Origin: Helianthus annuus
Taxonomy: Eukaryota > Streptophyta > Magnoliopsida > Asterales > Asteraceae
Reading direction: 5' to 3'
DNA length: 64,000 nt
NCBI RefSeq assembly: GCF_002127325.2
Contig: NC_035434.2
Location: 151,167,116 to 151,231,115 of the forward strand
Positions 11,901 through 23,116 of the stretch are shown piece by piece. The stretch's first letter is position 1, and every line of letters starts with the position of its first letter. The position numbers and the translations under genes were made by a program. Under the pieces are notes generated by a model. That model searched no databases. It had not been told where the DNA came from and worked only from the letters and a program-made list of their open reading frames with translations.

Positions 11901-12114
11901 GATAACTAATAATTGTCAAAATGATGGAGATAAAAACACAAAACATTTAATAAAGCCATTTACTTTACAACTTACTAGTCTGATCGTCTAAGGTAACGTT
12001 GTTGTCTGATGTCGGATTCCGATATTGCTCTGCATCATCATGTCCGGTATCGACCTCAGCATCTTCAAATTCGACATCATCTATGTTTCGAGCATTACTA
12101 CTCTGTGGATCCAT
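8965..12114 (-). CDS. FAR1-type Mutator-like transposase, intact
   Basis: Five exons, all phase-consistent: 12114-11976, 11688-10929, 10842-10584, 10393-9830, 9744-8965, giving 833 residues with ATG and TAA and no internal stop. Domains: acidic N terminus; FAR1/WRKY-GCM1 zinc-finger DNA-binding domain about 65-170 (Cys107, Cys140, His163, His165); MULE DDE core with Asp293 in SFDATF, Asp354 in VVTDQD, the CMWH motif at 375-378 and a candidate Glu at 465 in RSESEN; SWIM finger CTC...CKH at 587-601; a CCHC knuckle (Cys756, Cys759, His764, Cys769); and a very acidic tail. The domain order equals that of FAR1/FHY3 and FRS proteins. TIRs and a neighbouring Ulp1 gene make a transposase more likely than a domesticated gene. 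Introns contain AATCACGC motifs. Confidence 0.93.
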
Positions 12115-12352
12115 TACAAAGAAAAAACTGATGAAACCCTACTCGCCCACCAATAACCGCTAATTTTATAATTTGAAAATGGAAATTAATTGAAACTGAT
12201 ACTGATCGTAATTACCGGGATGCTGGAGATAACGAACTCGCGTAATTTCCTTGTTTTTAGTAAATGTCTGAATTACCCCTGTGTCAAGAATGAAAAATAC
12301 TAATCTGCCCTTAATGATTAGACCTTAATTGCGAGATGATCAAACAGATCTG

Positions 12353-12415
12353 ACGGTCAGCATATTAGCATACGTGAAGTACGATTACCCCTTTTGTACA
12401 TTATACTTCCTCTCT
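12353..12415 (-). repeat. Right terminal inverted repeat of the large MULE
   Basis: ACGGTCAG at 12353-12360 and GTACGATTAC at 12379-12388 are the complements of CTGACCGT and GTAATCGTAC in the left end. CTCT and then a TA run follow, mirroring the TA-AG arrangement on the left. Confidence 0.75.
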
Positions 12416-12449
12416 ATATATATATATATATCTGTAGATTGTTACAAAT

Positions 12450-15400
12450 TGTAAGACGCATATTAAAATAACAGAATTTATAATATTTATCACGCATTTA
12501 TTACAAAAATGCGAGCTTACAAAAAACTTTGTTGGGTTTACAATTATACATGATCAAAATATTTGAGTTATCATTCTAACTAGTTTAAACATTCAATTGC
12601 AATTCTTATTATTTACATATTAATTTAAACAAAATAAATCAATGCGGAAGCTTGTTCGGTGTGTTCTTTCTTGAAAGACGCTTGATCTTCATCCGGAAAT
12701 CTTGTGAGCATTCACCTAATGCCAAAACCACATAAACTGTTAGTTTTGACAACTTTTAAATACGTATAATCAAGTCCTACGGCCCAACCATGGAAATAAA
12801 AGAAAATTTCTGAAATATAGATCGGTCACGCCGCGCGACCGTTTTCGTCTCAGCTTTCGCGGCCCGCGACAAGTGTCGCGTCACGCGACCAGTTTATTAA
12901 TTCGCCACCGCGTAGCGCGACGGCCTATTTTTCACAACAGGTTTGTTTGTTTGAGCTGCAAATGCCCAGCTCCGAGTTTTAACCAAATTCTAACTTTAAA
13001 ATTTCATAACTTTAGTTCTACATGTCCGTTTCGCGTGATTCTTTTTCCCATGCGACCGTAATTCGATTCTCCATCATATGGAGTTATAATTCAACATTCA
13101 AACTAATAAAATTCCAAATTTTTAAGCATTCGACTTATTATTCAAAATCAACATTTTGACCTGTTTGTATTTAAAACCACTAACTTGTTTCTTAAACCAC
13201 CAAATACATACATCAATGTATTTAACTCAAGATCTCTAGCTCGGGTTTATAATTCTTATGGATTATGCTATCAGTACGCAAGCTATGCGCGTAAATCCGT
13301 TTTTAGACATTCGACCCACGAATGTCATTTCCTATAATTTTTATACGTATCTAAGGACTACATAATCATAATACAAGTTCCTAAACAACCTCTATGGGTC
13401 GTTTTCCCGACTTACCTCCCAAGGGCTTCTTGGTCAAATTTATGTTCTTCATTTTACGGCGAGGGACCGTCACTGTCTATTTGACCAAAAATTACACTTT
13501 TAACTATAAATTCAGTTAAGCGTACCTGGCTCGGGTTATAGAATTAACCCTTTTAAATACCTTTTGCTTTTAAACTTGCTAGTTTAAAGCAACGCAAGCC
13601 ATAAATTAATTCTTGTGCTCGCAAAACTCAACAAACCGTCATCAGTTATTGTTGTCAAATAGTATTAACACACCATTTGACCCGTGTAGTCGAAATGACC
13701 AATTGTTATTATGAGAGGGTATCTGGTTACCATATCGCCCTTTTTACCCATTCCGGTTTCTTACCATTTCTCCCTTGTTCTGACTCGCCTTATTTCGTGC
13801 CGGAACATCATATTTCAATTACTTAATAAAGTTCATATACAATACTTGCAAATAAGTATTTCGTAAATAATATAAAGGGGCGTAAGCTTACTTACCTTGC
13901 ATCCGAAACACGCTTTTCCTTCACACTTGATTCGTTTGACCCGCTTCCTTTCCAAGCCTCTACCTAGCTTGTCAAGCGTCAAACTATAATCATAATTCGT
14001 AAGACGGTTAGATTAGTCATTATCACATACGACTATTCCATCTTACAAATTCTATGTCGAATCTACTATTCGACTTCATCATTGGTTGATATGACTTATA
14101 AAAGTCATTTACCCTTAATCATACAAAATGCAAATTTGCGTTCAGTAACTCGCTTAGGCAAACCCATCTATTATCAAAGACACACTATTCATTAGACAAC
14201 ATCTACGGGTTTTCATCTATAATTGAACCCCCCCCCCTCCTTTTATCATGTTATTAGGCGTTCCTATGGATACCCAATCAAGCCAAGTTCATATCACTAA
14301 AAATAGGCTTTTTTTGGTGACCTGTTTAACCTGTTTACAAGTCTTCAAAAATTATGATTTTTTATGTGACGTACCTCTCGGAGGGTTAGGCCTTGTGTTA
14401 GAATTTCAAGATCTAACTCTTTACCAAAAATTCATAAAAATTCATTTACTGAGCTGCAATCAGATTCGTCACTTCTAACTGCAGCTTACAAAAAAATTCA
14501 TTTAGAATTCCTCGTTTATCCGATTGACGAAATTCCAATCGAAGATTTTTGTAATCACTTAAAGCTATCTATAGTAAAAATTTGAGATCATAACTAAATT
14601 CCTAAATTGAGTTATGACATTCGTAATGGGCTGCAAATTCTGCCAGAAAACGCAGCTTGAACCTTCGATACGGAAAAATTCAAAAAACGCTCAATTTTCG
14701 TCGAAAATATGCAATTCCAGTGGGGTTTTAAAGATATTTCCTGGATTTACATTTTAGACTCAAGAAACACATGTTCTTGTCACGTTTTTTCCACGTTACA
14801 GCCAATACAAGTCGGCTGTAAATTCTGATCAGAAGCTGTTTGAATTCAGCTTTCAATTAAAACATGTTTATGACATTATAACACTATTTTTAGCAATCAA
14901 AACCCTAAAAACATCACATACACGAATTTAGCATCAACAAATCTGAATTTACTTCATGGAACTCAAATTACACTAGATAATAATCATAATCCTAGTGTTT
15001 GACATGTTTCTACAAAGCCCACTATGGTATATTCATAGTGATGAACATAATTGAACAAACTAATGGCTAGGGTATATTCATAGACATGATTTCAACCCAA
15101 ATTCACCCAAACAACTATCATGCAAGCTCAATTTCGAATCATAAGTGTTCATCCAGAATTTTAGATTGAACCAAATAGTGAAATTTTTACATACCTTATG
15201 ATCCCTTTACTGAGGAGATCAGTAATCTATGCTTGGATTTCGATTTGAAATCGATTTGAGCCTTCAATTTGATCAATTAGTAAGAACTAGGGTTTGGAGG
15301 TGAGTTTGGTCGCCCTCCTGTGTTTTGTTCGATCCAGACACACACAAGTGTGTGTTTGGAATTTCAATTTTTTTGTTTTATTTAAAACTAGTTTAACTTT

Positions 15401-15776
15401 TAACACCTTTAGCCCCTCCAATTCACCCAAGTTACATAGAGTTTATTTTAACCAATTTCTTTATTACTACAAGACTTATAATTAACTAGGTTATTTATTT
15501 CCTAGTTATTTTATCTTGTTCATAACCGATATTTAATAAATATATAACACTTATATATTTTTCGGGTTTTACCTAACTCGTTTCACTTTAAGTCTCGTTA
15601 ACTCGGTCCTTTTATATACTTTGTTTTCTCAAAGTATTTATACTCCTTTTTATTAATATTAGGTTTGTTTATTTAAATCCTAATATTTACCGGGTAAATT
15701 TTCACCGCTAACGGTATTTTACCCATCGTCAATATTAACGTGGTTCGATTACCGAACCCGTTTTTAAGGTGTTACA
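12450..15776 (-). mobile_element. Solo LTR, 3.3 kb
   Basis: Read on the minus strand it starts TGTAACACC and ends GCGTCTTACA, the TG...CA ends with short inverted repeats of plant LTRs. A perfect 5-bp target duplication CAAAT flanks it (12445-12449 and 15777-15781). No gag or pol coding, primer-binding site or second LTR was seen inside, so it looks like the product of LTR-LTR recombination. The TGTAACACC start resembles Ty3/gypsy chromovirus LTRs; class is inferred. It sits 35 bp to the right of the large MULE. Confidence 0.8.
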
Positions 15777-16070
15777 CAAATATTATAAACAAACTGGGAT
15801 ATTTTGAGAACTTTACGATCAATTAAGGTGCGGATATCTATCTTTACTATTTGTATAGTATGGGTTTTTAATTTTGTTCATTAATTCTCTTTTCAAACTG
15901 TTATCTTGCATTATGATTTAAATAAGTTGCAATTGTTTGGTTCATGTCTGTTACATTCACTTGTCTTAATCATTTTTTACTCTGGATACAGTTTTAAATA
16001 ACTTGTATTCTATGTTTATTTATTTTTTTCAGAATTACAATATAAACTTTATTAAAAATGGATAATGTAT

Positions 16071-16284
16071 TAGGGATGAGCAAATGGTACCCAGTACCGG
16101 TACTGAATTTACCGAACCGGGTACATTTTCGGTATCGACTTTTTACATTTTCGGTACCGGTCCAGTACGGTATCGGTTTGGTACTGGTATTTACTGGCTT
16201 TTACTCTCAAATACTGGTACCGTACCGGGTATTTTCGGTACCGGTACCCACTTTTGAGGATTTTCGGTACCGGGCTCATCCCTA
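16071..16284. mobile_element. hAT-type MITE, 214 bp, GGTACCGGTAC-rich
   Basis: Termini TAGGGATGAGC and GCTCATCCCTA are inverted repeats. They are flanked by TAATGTAT (16063-16070) and TAATGTAC (16285-16292), an 8-bp duplication with one mismatch, as expected for hAT. The interior repeats GGTACCGGTAC-like words. The neighbouring stretch to about 16740 has related degenerate words (ATACCGGTACC) and may be older copies. Confidence 0.8.
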
Positions 16285-16743
16285 TAATGTACTGCTATGA
16301 TCATACCAAACTGGATCGAAACCGACTAAACAACATTTGTATCGGTACAGGTATTTATTTTTGTAGTCTCTGTTTGATAAACAGATTATGTGGCGCTACC
16401 ATAGTGAAGGATCGAAACCGACCGAACAACATCGTTAGCGATACCCATATTGCTACTATATTGTACTTAACAACATCGATACCGGTACCCGTATTCATTT
16501 TGTGATTTCATGTTTCGATAATTTTTCGGTTATTCAATTATCTATGCGATAAATATCAGTACCAGTAGCATGACGATATTAACCATTTGAACATTAGTGC
16601 AAGTGTTTGTTTTTGTCATTTTCGGTCAATGTAAAACGCGTGTTGATTTCTATACCAATTGCATGTATTGTACCGGTATTGTAACAAACCAATACCGATC
16701 AAATGCCTGGGCTAACGTACTACCACAACGCACAGGTAAATAC

Positions 16744-18385
16744 CAGGGGCGGATCTATAAGTATCCCAGGGGTTGCTTGGGATACCCTTCAACTTTCTGG
16801 GTGAAGTGTAATATTTTTGTCTTTTTCTTTGTTCTATGTGTCGGATAAATATAAGGATGTCTCTGAGCATTGACGGAACTAACGGTGTTTAAAGTGAAGA
16901 AAGAAAAGTAGTTATTAGCAACTGAGTTTTTCCGGCCTGCGGTGAGGATGAGCTCTGCAAAAGTGCAGGTAAAGAAGAGAGAAGAATATGGGACGCGAAC
17001 CGGAGAAAAGATAGATATAATTGTAGCTTTTTTCTCTTTTTACCTATTTAATTATTTTTACTTTTACATGACAAGACTGGCCACACGGCCACACCCTTCA
17101 ATATTATAGTCTTGTTATCTTCCTCAAAAATATAAATGACTAGAAAAGTTTTGTAAAGTTTTCTCTATACTTATTATTATTCGTTTAAGTTTAAAAAGTG
17201 AGTAAGTTTACAAGTCACATGATAAAAGTTACTATACATTCTTTATTTTATGAATACTTTTTCGGTGGAGAGTTCAAATGAGAAGAAATTTTTTGTAAGA
17301 AGAAAAAAGAAGAAATTTCAACCAATAGAAATGTTTTATTTTACTTCATTTAATATAAGTATTTAATGTTACTATAAGGGTACATTGGTAAATCTACATA
17401 GGTCATTAATTTGAAGTCTTCCTCTTTAATAGCTAACTACATTATTTTTTTTGTAACTTATCTTCAAAATATATAATTTTTCAAAAAAATAAAATAAAAT
17501 AATTTAAAGTGTAGGATAAATTACGAGTTGTGTAGGATAAATTACGAGTTGTGTAGGATAAATTTTAACGTGTAGGATGAATTTCGAAATATGTAAGATA
17601 ACTTTTGATGTGTGTAGGCAAAAAAAGTTAGTGTGGAGGATACTAGTCTTTATGACTAATTAATTAGTCAAAAATGATAATAAATGAGATAAGTGAAAAA
17701 ACTATTTAATGTTTTACAAAATTACCCTTTGTTCTTTTTCTTCTCAATTAAATTTTCTTCTCAAATGAACCTTCCCCTACTTTTTCGTTTAAGATTTATT
17801 ATTAGTTTATTTAATTATTTCTGTTCATAAGTTTATATTATTTTAAAATTTAAAATAACAAAAAAATTTCCCCTTAGAAAGTTACTTTAGAAAAGAAAAA
17901 ACTAAACTAAAATACTTTTACTATTGGGGAAAATGAAACAAGCTATAATTGTTTTGAGATTTCAAGGCAACTTAAAGATACAATTACTGTTTGTGTGATA
18001 TATTGATTGCTAGATGAAGAGATTTAGAACCAGACCCGCTTGCAGACAGACCAGGTACAATTCATCATCAATTGGCCTAAAGACCTAACCATGCTGATGT
18101 GGATATGGTTCTCTGTTTAGACTGGTAATTAACTACACTAGTGAATACTAAAAGATCTCGTGACTCTCTAGTTTAAAAATATTAATAATTCCGTCACTGC
18201 CTTTGAGCAAAGGTATTCTAGCACAAAAAGAAAGAAACTGGATTTTAGGTTAGAGTTTAGTTATTAATTTTAGTTGTTATTGTGTATTTGATTGTATGAA
18301 TGTAACGTAATGAAAATTATATTGTATGAATATACGGTAAAAAAAATTGGGATACCCCTAAGTTTTTCTTCTAGTTCCGCCGCTG
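16744..18385. mobile_element. Non-autonomous DNA element with CAGGGGCGGA termini
   Basis: The left end CAGGGGCGGATCTA and the reverse complement of the right end, CAGCGGCGGAACTAG, match; both are followed by GTATCCC-containing subterminal sequence. No target duplication was found at these borders. At 17515-17620 there are four to five copies of a GTGTAGGATAAATT unit. A second MITE (17265-17777) is nested inside. No coding sequence recognised. Confidence 0.5.
17265..17777. mobile_element. Mutator-type MITE, 513 bp
   Basis: A perfect 10-bp target duplication TACTTTTTCG (17255-17264 and 17778-17787) flanks inverted termini: GTGGAGAGTTCAAATGAG on the left, GGGGAAGGTTCATTTGAG as the complement of the right. 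Both continue into AGAAGAAA-rich sequence. The 10-bp duplication points to the Mutator superfamily. It is nested in the element at 16744-18385. Confidence 0.82.
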
Positions 18386-18910
18386 ACCTTAACCAAATGT
18401 TATCGGCGTTAGACAAAAGAGAACTGCCTTTACCAACGTCGCCAACGTCAGGCCAATTTTTGCTAACACCTACTTTGGCTCTTTCCCGACAGTTCTTTTT
18501 CAACCCTAGATTTCCTCCACTTTCATTTCCAATGCAATCTAGGCCATTTGTTATACTCATCTCTTTATCCTTTACTGACCTCTCAATTCTCAACGTCATA
18601 TCATCATCCTCTCTGACTCCAACCTCCACCTCTCAACCTATGTTATATTCATCCCCGCTCATCCCTCACCTCTTTTTCTATATTTATTTTATTACTTTGT
18701 AAGTTTGTATAGAGAGATAAGAAGAGAGAGTGAAATTTGGTGAAATGATGGATGGGGTCGTGAACATAACAAATAGCCTTACTAGTATAAATGCATACAA
18801 ACTTATAATAATCAACTAGATTATAGGGTTATGATTCATGCTTAATATTATCTCTCGATCACGTATGATGGATAAAAGTTACTAAATATATTTAAGTAGT
18901 ATTGAAGTAG
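18386..18910. other. No gene recognised
   Basis: Overlapping open frames on both strands (about 18270-18702) are unrecognised and partly run into the transposon end at 18385, so they are treated as chance. GA-rich stretch at 18708-18733. Confidence 0.5.
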
Positions 18911-19097
18911 TGCTGAAGCTTGACCCGAATGACGTGGGGTCGAAAACGTATATACTCAAAAATTTCTATAGAACCGGGGGATCGAAAACGTATATACCCA
19001 AAAATTTCTATACGAAAACTATATATATAACACTACTGAGCGAAAAGTTCAGGGGTCGAGCACCCCATCCCGCCCCTTCTATGCTTCGCCCCTACAT
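18911..19097. repeat. Dispersed repeat sharing GGGGTCGAAAACGTATATAC with 41611-41705
   Basis: The sequence from GAAGCTTGACC through GTCGAAAACGTATATAC, AAAAATTTCTATA and GAGCGAAAAGTTC recurs in shortened form near 41611-41705. Within this copy a GTCGAAAACGTATATAC / AAAAATTTCTATA block is itself duplicated. It ends in GCTTCGCCCCTAC and looks like an old non-autonomous element. Confidence 0.55.
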
Positions 19098-19099
19098 TG

Positions 19100-20146
19100 A
19101 AACCCGAGCTTCACGGCGGGGTCGTAGCAGGGTGCTGGTGAGGATGCACTTATTACATACATGATATATCTATGATATATTATATTATGCATATTTTAAT
19201 CTAAATGACGGTAAAAATAAGCAATTAATATGGTTAAGTAAACATGTCTAGCGTTAAAACTTAACTTTAACTATAATAAGGTAAATAAAAAAATAATTAA
19301 ACTTGTTACCTGGTATATTAAAAGGTTAACACTGACCATGTAGGTTTTAATATGAATGTCGGCAAAAATAAGCAAGCAACACAATTAAGTAAATATGTCT
19401 AGAGGTAAAAGTTAGCCTTAACTGTAGTAAGTTAAACAAATAATAATTAAAATAAAAAAAAGAATTAAACATATAACAAGATAACGGAACAAATCTTTTC
19501 TGAAAAGCGAAAAACAATTTAACTTTATTAAACTTCAAGGGCCGTATGATAATTCTATTAAAGTTTGAGGTTCGAAACATAAACACTTGTAGGAAAAGAG
19601 TTATTAATAAACTTCCATATACAAATATATTAAACTTCAAGGGCATAAACGTAAATCGTTTATAAGAAAAGAATTATTAATGTTTAGGAGGTGGTATGAT
19701 AATTCTATTAAAGTTAAAGGTTAGAAATATAAATTAACTATAAAAGTATAAAAGTATAATGTTATACTCTAGTATTAATCCTGTACACCCCAATGTTTGT
19801 CCTAGAACTTGATCATGTTAAGAACACATACTTGCAAACTATTTCGCTTAAAATCTATAAGATATCAAGTTCATTATGGTATTTGGTTATCAAGACTTCT
19901 GCATAGTAAAAATAAACTAGTTCAAAATTTAAGAAACTTACACATTTGTTGGTAAATCCAAAAGAATATGGCTACACATAAGATGCACTTGTGCATGAAA
20001 CAATATGCATGATACACAATGAATAAAAATAAAAGGATAATGAGCAAGCACCTTTAAGATGAAGGCTCATTTTTTCCACACCAAAAAGAAAATTTTTAAA
20101 GCACCAAAGGCTAACTAATAATGTTTTTTCTTAACAAATACATATA
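19100..20146. other. AT-rich intergenic DNA
   Basis: No gene seen. Between 19530 and 19740 the phrase GGTATGATAATTCTATTAAAG or close variants recurs twice with linked sequence, a degenerate local duplication of about 170 bp. Confidence 0.5.
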
Positions 20147-21016
20147 CAGTAGAAACTCGATAAATTAATACTCGATTATTTAATAAACTCTCTAAGATAA
20201 TATTTTTTGTCGGTCCCGACTCGGGGATAGGGTGCTAAATTAATAATTCGCAAAAATTATAAGATAATACATTTTTGATAATTTCTTTAGACCCCATATA
20301 AAATATAAATTAATAATTCCTTATATATAGCATATTACATGAATGATTTATGAAGGTTTCTTGAAAAATGACTCAATTGTCTTTTATTTTTTATTGAAAT
20401 CAATTTCCCTTTGAATCTTGTCTGTTATTGTTGTTTTTTTCACACCTTTAAGATGGGAAGTCATGTTGTGTGTATGATTTGTTTGTGTTAACCTATTTTG
20501 ATCTTGTATTTATATAGAAAATATTTTTAATGTCCATAAAGTGATACATTGAACACAAGAAGCATAATAAGGTGGGAGATTGAAGGTTTCTTTCAAATTG
20601 GGCCGTTCATTTCATATACATGCATTGTATACAATAATTAAGTGGAAGCTTGAAAGGTGTTTGTAAACTAAGTATTCTACTATAAATTAATAAAATATTA
20701 ATTAATATATAAATTAATAATTATTAATTTATCGATTAATTAATAACTCTTTTAATTAATAAATTTTGATGGTCCCAAGTGTATTATTTTTTTATTTTTT
20801 TTGAACGGCAAATTTGGATCACTGACGGATCACTGGAGTATCATCGCAGAACCACCCGATCATATCCATCTCCACTAAGCAATAATGCCTATACACCAAT
20901 TCAGGAGGAAACCCAATAAATCTGGGAAAAACCCCCTTTGTGGGAATCGAACCCATGACCAAATGATCATAAACCTTATCCCACCACCAAGATACCCCTT
21001 TATAGAGTTTCTACTG
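20147..21016. mobile_element. MITE with CAGTAGAAACTC termini
   Basis: Left end CAGTAGAAACTCGATAAATT; the complement of the right end reads CAGTAGAAACTCTATAAA. The interior is AT-rich with many ATTAATA words. A SINE (20786-20998) is inserted close to the right end. No target duplication resolved; superfamily not assigned. Confidence 0.6.
20786..20998 (-). mobile_element. tRNA-derived SINE, antisense
   Basis: On the minus strand there is a perfect RNA polymerase III B box, GGGTTCGATTCCC, preceded by a GGTGGTGGGATAAGG stretch in the position of an A box, and a poly(A)-like end (T-rich at 20786-20812 on the plus strand). Length about 210 bp. Resemblance to the plant Au-type SINE head is noted but not proven. 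Target duplication not resolved. Confidence 0.6.
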
Positions 21017-21516
21017 TAAATCAATGATTCTCCTTAAACACAAAACCTCTAGGTTGATGAGCATTTTTGATAGTGTTTCAAACTATCCGTACACACGTAC
21101 CGAACTGAATATCCGAAGTTTTAATTTGGATTTACTACCGCTATACATCATGTAAGATTGTAAGATCACCAAATAGAACTCAACACTATTCTCAACAAAT
21201 TATCGCATAAGACCATGTGTAGTGGTAGAGGGTTATAATGCCTCCATGGGGCATTATACGACACGTGGCGTCCTAGTCAGTAAGGGGGCATTATAGCAAA
21301 AGTGGCGTAATGGGACATTATGCCAATAACCCCCATTCAATCATTTCACAATCATTTCACAATTATTTTTTTTAATTTAAAACATAAAAAAACTTCATTA
21401 ATTTAAAAATAAAATTACATTACTTGAAATAAAAAAAAACTGAAAAAAAAACAGAAAATAAAAAAAAAAACAATACTAGAAATTAAAAAAAACATCCGAT
21501 TAAATTAAAAAAAAAA

Positions 21517-22985
21517 CTAGTTTTCGTCTTCGCTTTCTTCACCCTCGCCAACTTCGTCTTCCTCGTCCTCCGTTTCTTCATCTCCCTCAGGTGGTACGTA
21601 CCGAACCGACCATGCGTGGTGTACCAAATCAACCATTAACTGGGAATGGTACGGTTCGTAACGCAACTCTCGCGCATTATTCACTCTTTCTTCCATTGAC
21701 GCCTGCGGATGCTCCTGTTGAACGGCTTCTGGCACATAATTCTGGCATATCGCCTTTCCTTCGTCTTCCAAAATCATGTTGTGCATGATTATACAAGCGT
21801 ACATAGCATCTCTCATTTTTTGCTTGCTCCATGCACGACAAGGATTTCTCAAGTATTGCCAGCGTTGTTTTAGAACCCCAAAGCATCTCTCAATGTCTTT
21901 TCGTGAAGACTCTTGAACCTTTTTAAAGTATGCTCTTTTGTCATCAATATGATCACTAAACGTCTTCACGAAAATCGAATACCTAGGATAAATTCCGTCG
22001 CTCAAATAATATCCATGGGGGTAGTAGTTTCCATTTGCGTAAAACGACGCTTTTGGAGCTTTGCCAGAAATCCACTCCTCTAACAACGGCGATTGTTCAA
22101 AAACATTGATATCATTGCATGACCCGACCACGCCAAAGTAAGCCGACCAAACCCAAAGGTCCTGTGAAGCAACCGCCTGAAGAATAATAGTGGGTCCTTT
22201 TTGGTCACCACGTGTGTGTTGGCCTCGCCATGCAGTCGGGCAGTTATCCCAACGCCAATGCATGCAATCTATGCTCCCGATCATACCAGGCAAACCATGC
22301 TCGGCATTATGTACCTCGTAGATCTTTTGAAGGTCCTCCCATGTAGGCGTTCTAAGATAACGCGCACCGTACACATCAATTATACCTTTATAAAAAATTA
22401 TAGATAAACATAAGATTCAAAAAAAAAATTCTAAGCATACTCGTCGTTTAAAAAAAAATAAAAGTAAAGTATAAGAATTATACCGCGACAAAAATGTTCC
22501 AAGCTATCTCGTGTTGTTTTCTCCGCCATTTTTAGATACTCGTCGTTGATGTCGGTAGTGTTACCATAAGCAAGGATTCGTAATGCCGACGTACACTTTT
22601 GGATACCGGTAAATCCAAGTGCCCCTCTCGCATCCGGTTTTTGTTTAAAATAATCGTAGTTGGCTTCCAAGTCGTTGACTATGCGTAGAAACAACCGCTT
22701 ACTCATCCGGAAACGACGCCTAAAAAATTCGTTTGAAAATGCCGGCGCCTCGTCAAAATAGTCTTTCATCAAACGATCGTGTGCCGCGCGTCGGTCTCGT
22801 TCAACATAGCCTCTTTTATTTTTTTGTGCTTGGGGCCGACGAGAATGGTTGACATATCGCACCGCTAGTTGACATGCACTCGTAACCGCCTCTTGCTCAA
22901 GCTCCTCATCGGTCGAACCATCGCCATCCGCAAAATACTCGTTGTAGTAAAAATTTATCATGGATGAAGAATTAGGAGAATCCAT
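21517..22985 (-). CDS. PIF/Harbinger DDE transposase (HARBI1/ALP1-like)
   Basis: Exons 22985-22484 and 22385-21517 join in phase to 456 residues. The N-terminal part has an acidic stretch, then a basic RDRRAAHDRLMKDYFDE segment and the RRRFRMSKRLF motif common to plant Harbinger nucleases. The DDE nuclease residues are visible: Asp207 in GSIDCMHW, Asp259 in GSCNDIN, Glu333 in KDIERCFG. A hydrophilic acidic tail ends the protein. No stop or frameshift. It would cut and join element ends in the nucleus, normally with a Myb-like partner that recognises the ends. The gene lies wholly inside the TIRs, so it is a transposon gene rather than a domesticated one. Confidence 0.92.
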
Positions 22986-23062
22986 CAAGTTTTTTTAAAA
23001 AGTGTGGGATTTTTTAGAGAGGTTTTGAGTTTGATTTTGTTGAAAATGGATGAGTTTTGGTT

Positions 23063-23067
<5 letters not shown>

Positions 23068-23113
<46 letters not shown>
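23068..23113. repeat. (TA)n microsatellite
   Basis: About 22 TA dinucleotides inside the Harbinger element, upstream of the transposase ATG. Confidence 0.9.

Positions 23114-23116
<3 letters not shown>

Larger units (their letters stand above)
1503..12415. mobile_element. 10.9-kb Mutator-like element with FAR1-type transposase and Ulp1 protease
   Basis: Degenerate terminal inverted repeats enclose four genes: Ulp1 protease (plus), a 112-codon gene (minus), a 107-codon gene (plus) and a FAR1-type MULE transposase (minus). On both sides the AG/CT-rich end abuts a TA dinucleotide run, so a 9-bp target duplication such as ATATATATA is compatible but cannot be told apart from the microsatellite. 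MULEs carrying Ulp1-like genes are known (Kaonashi elements in Arabidopsis and rice, CUMULE in melon). Many of those lack a transposase gene; this copy has a complete one. The noncoding spaces hold many copies of an AATCACGCATGA-like motif. Confidence 0.88.

Noticed and set aside
8965..12114. Domesticated FAR1/FRS host gene
   Set aside because: The gene lies inside matching terminal inverted repeats with other transposon genes, so an element-encoded transposase is the simpler reading.
18270..18702. 119- and 136-codon open frames on opposite strands
   Set aside because: They overlap each other and run into the transposon terminus at 18385; no recognisable domain.
20850..21000. A tRNA gene suggested by the B box
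   Set aside because: No cloverleaf can be folded from the flanks and an A-rich tail follows, as in a SINE.
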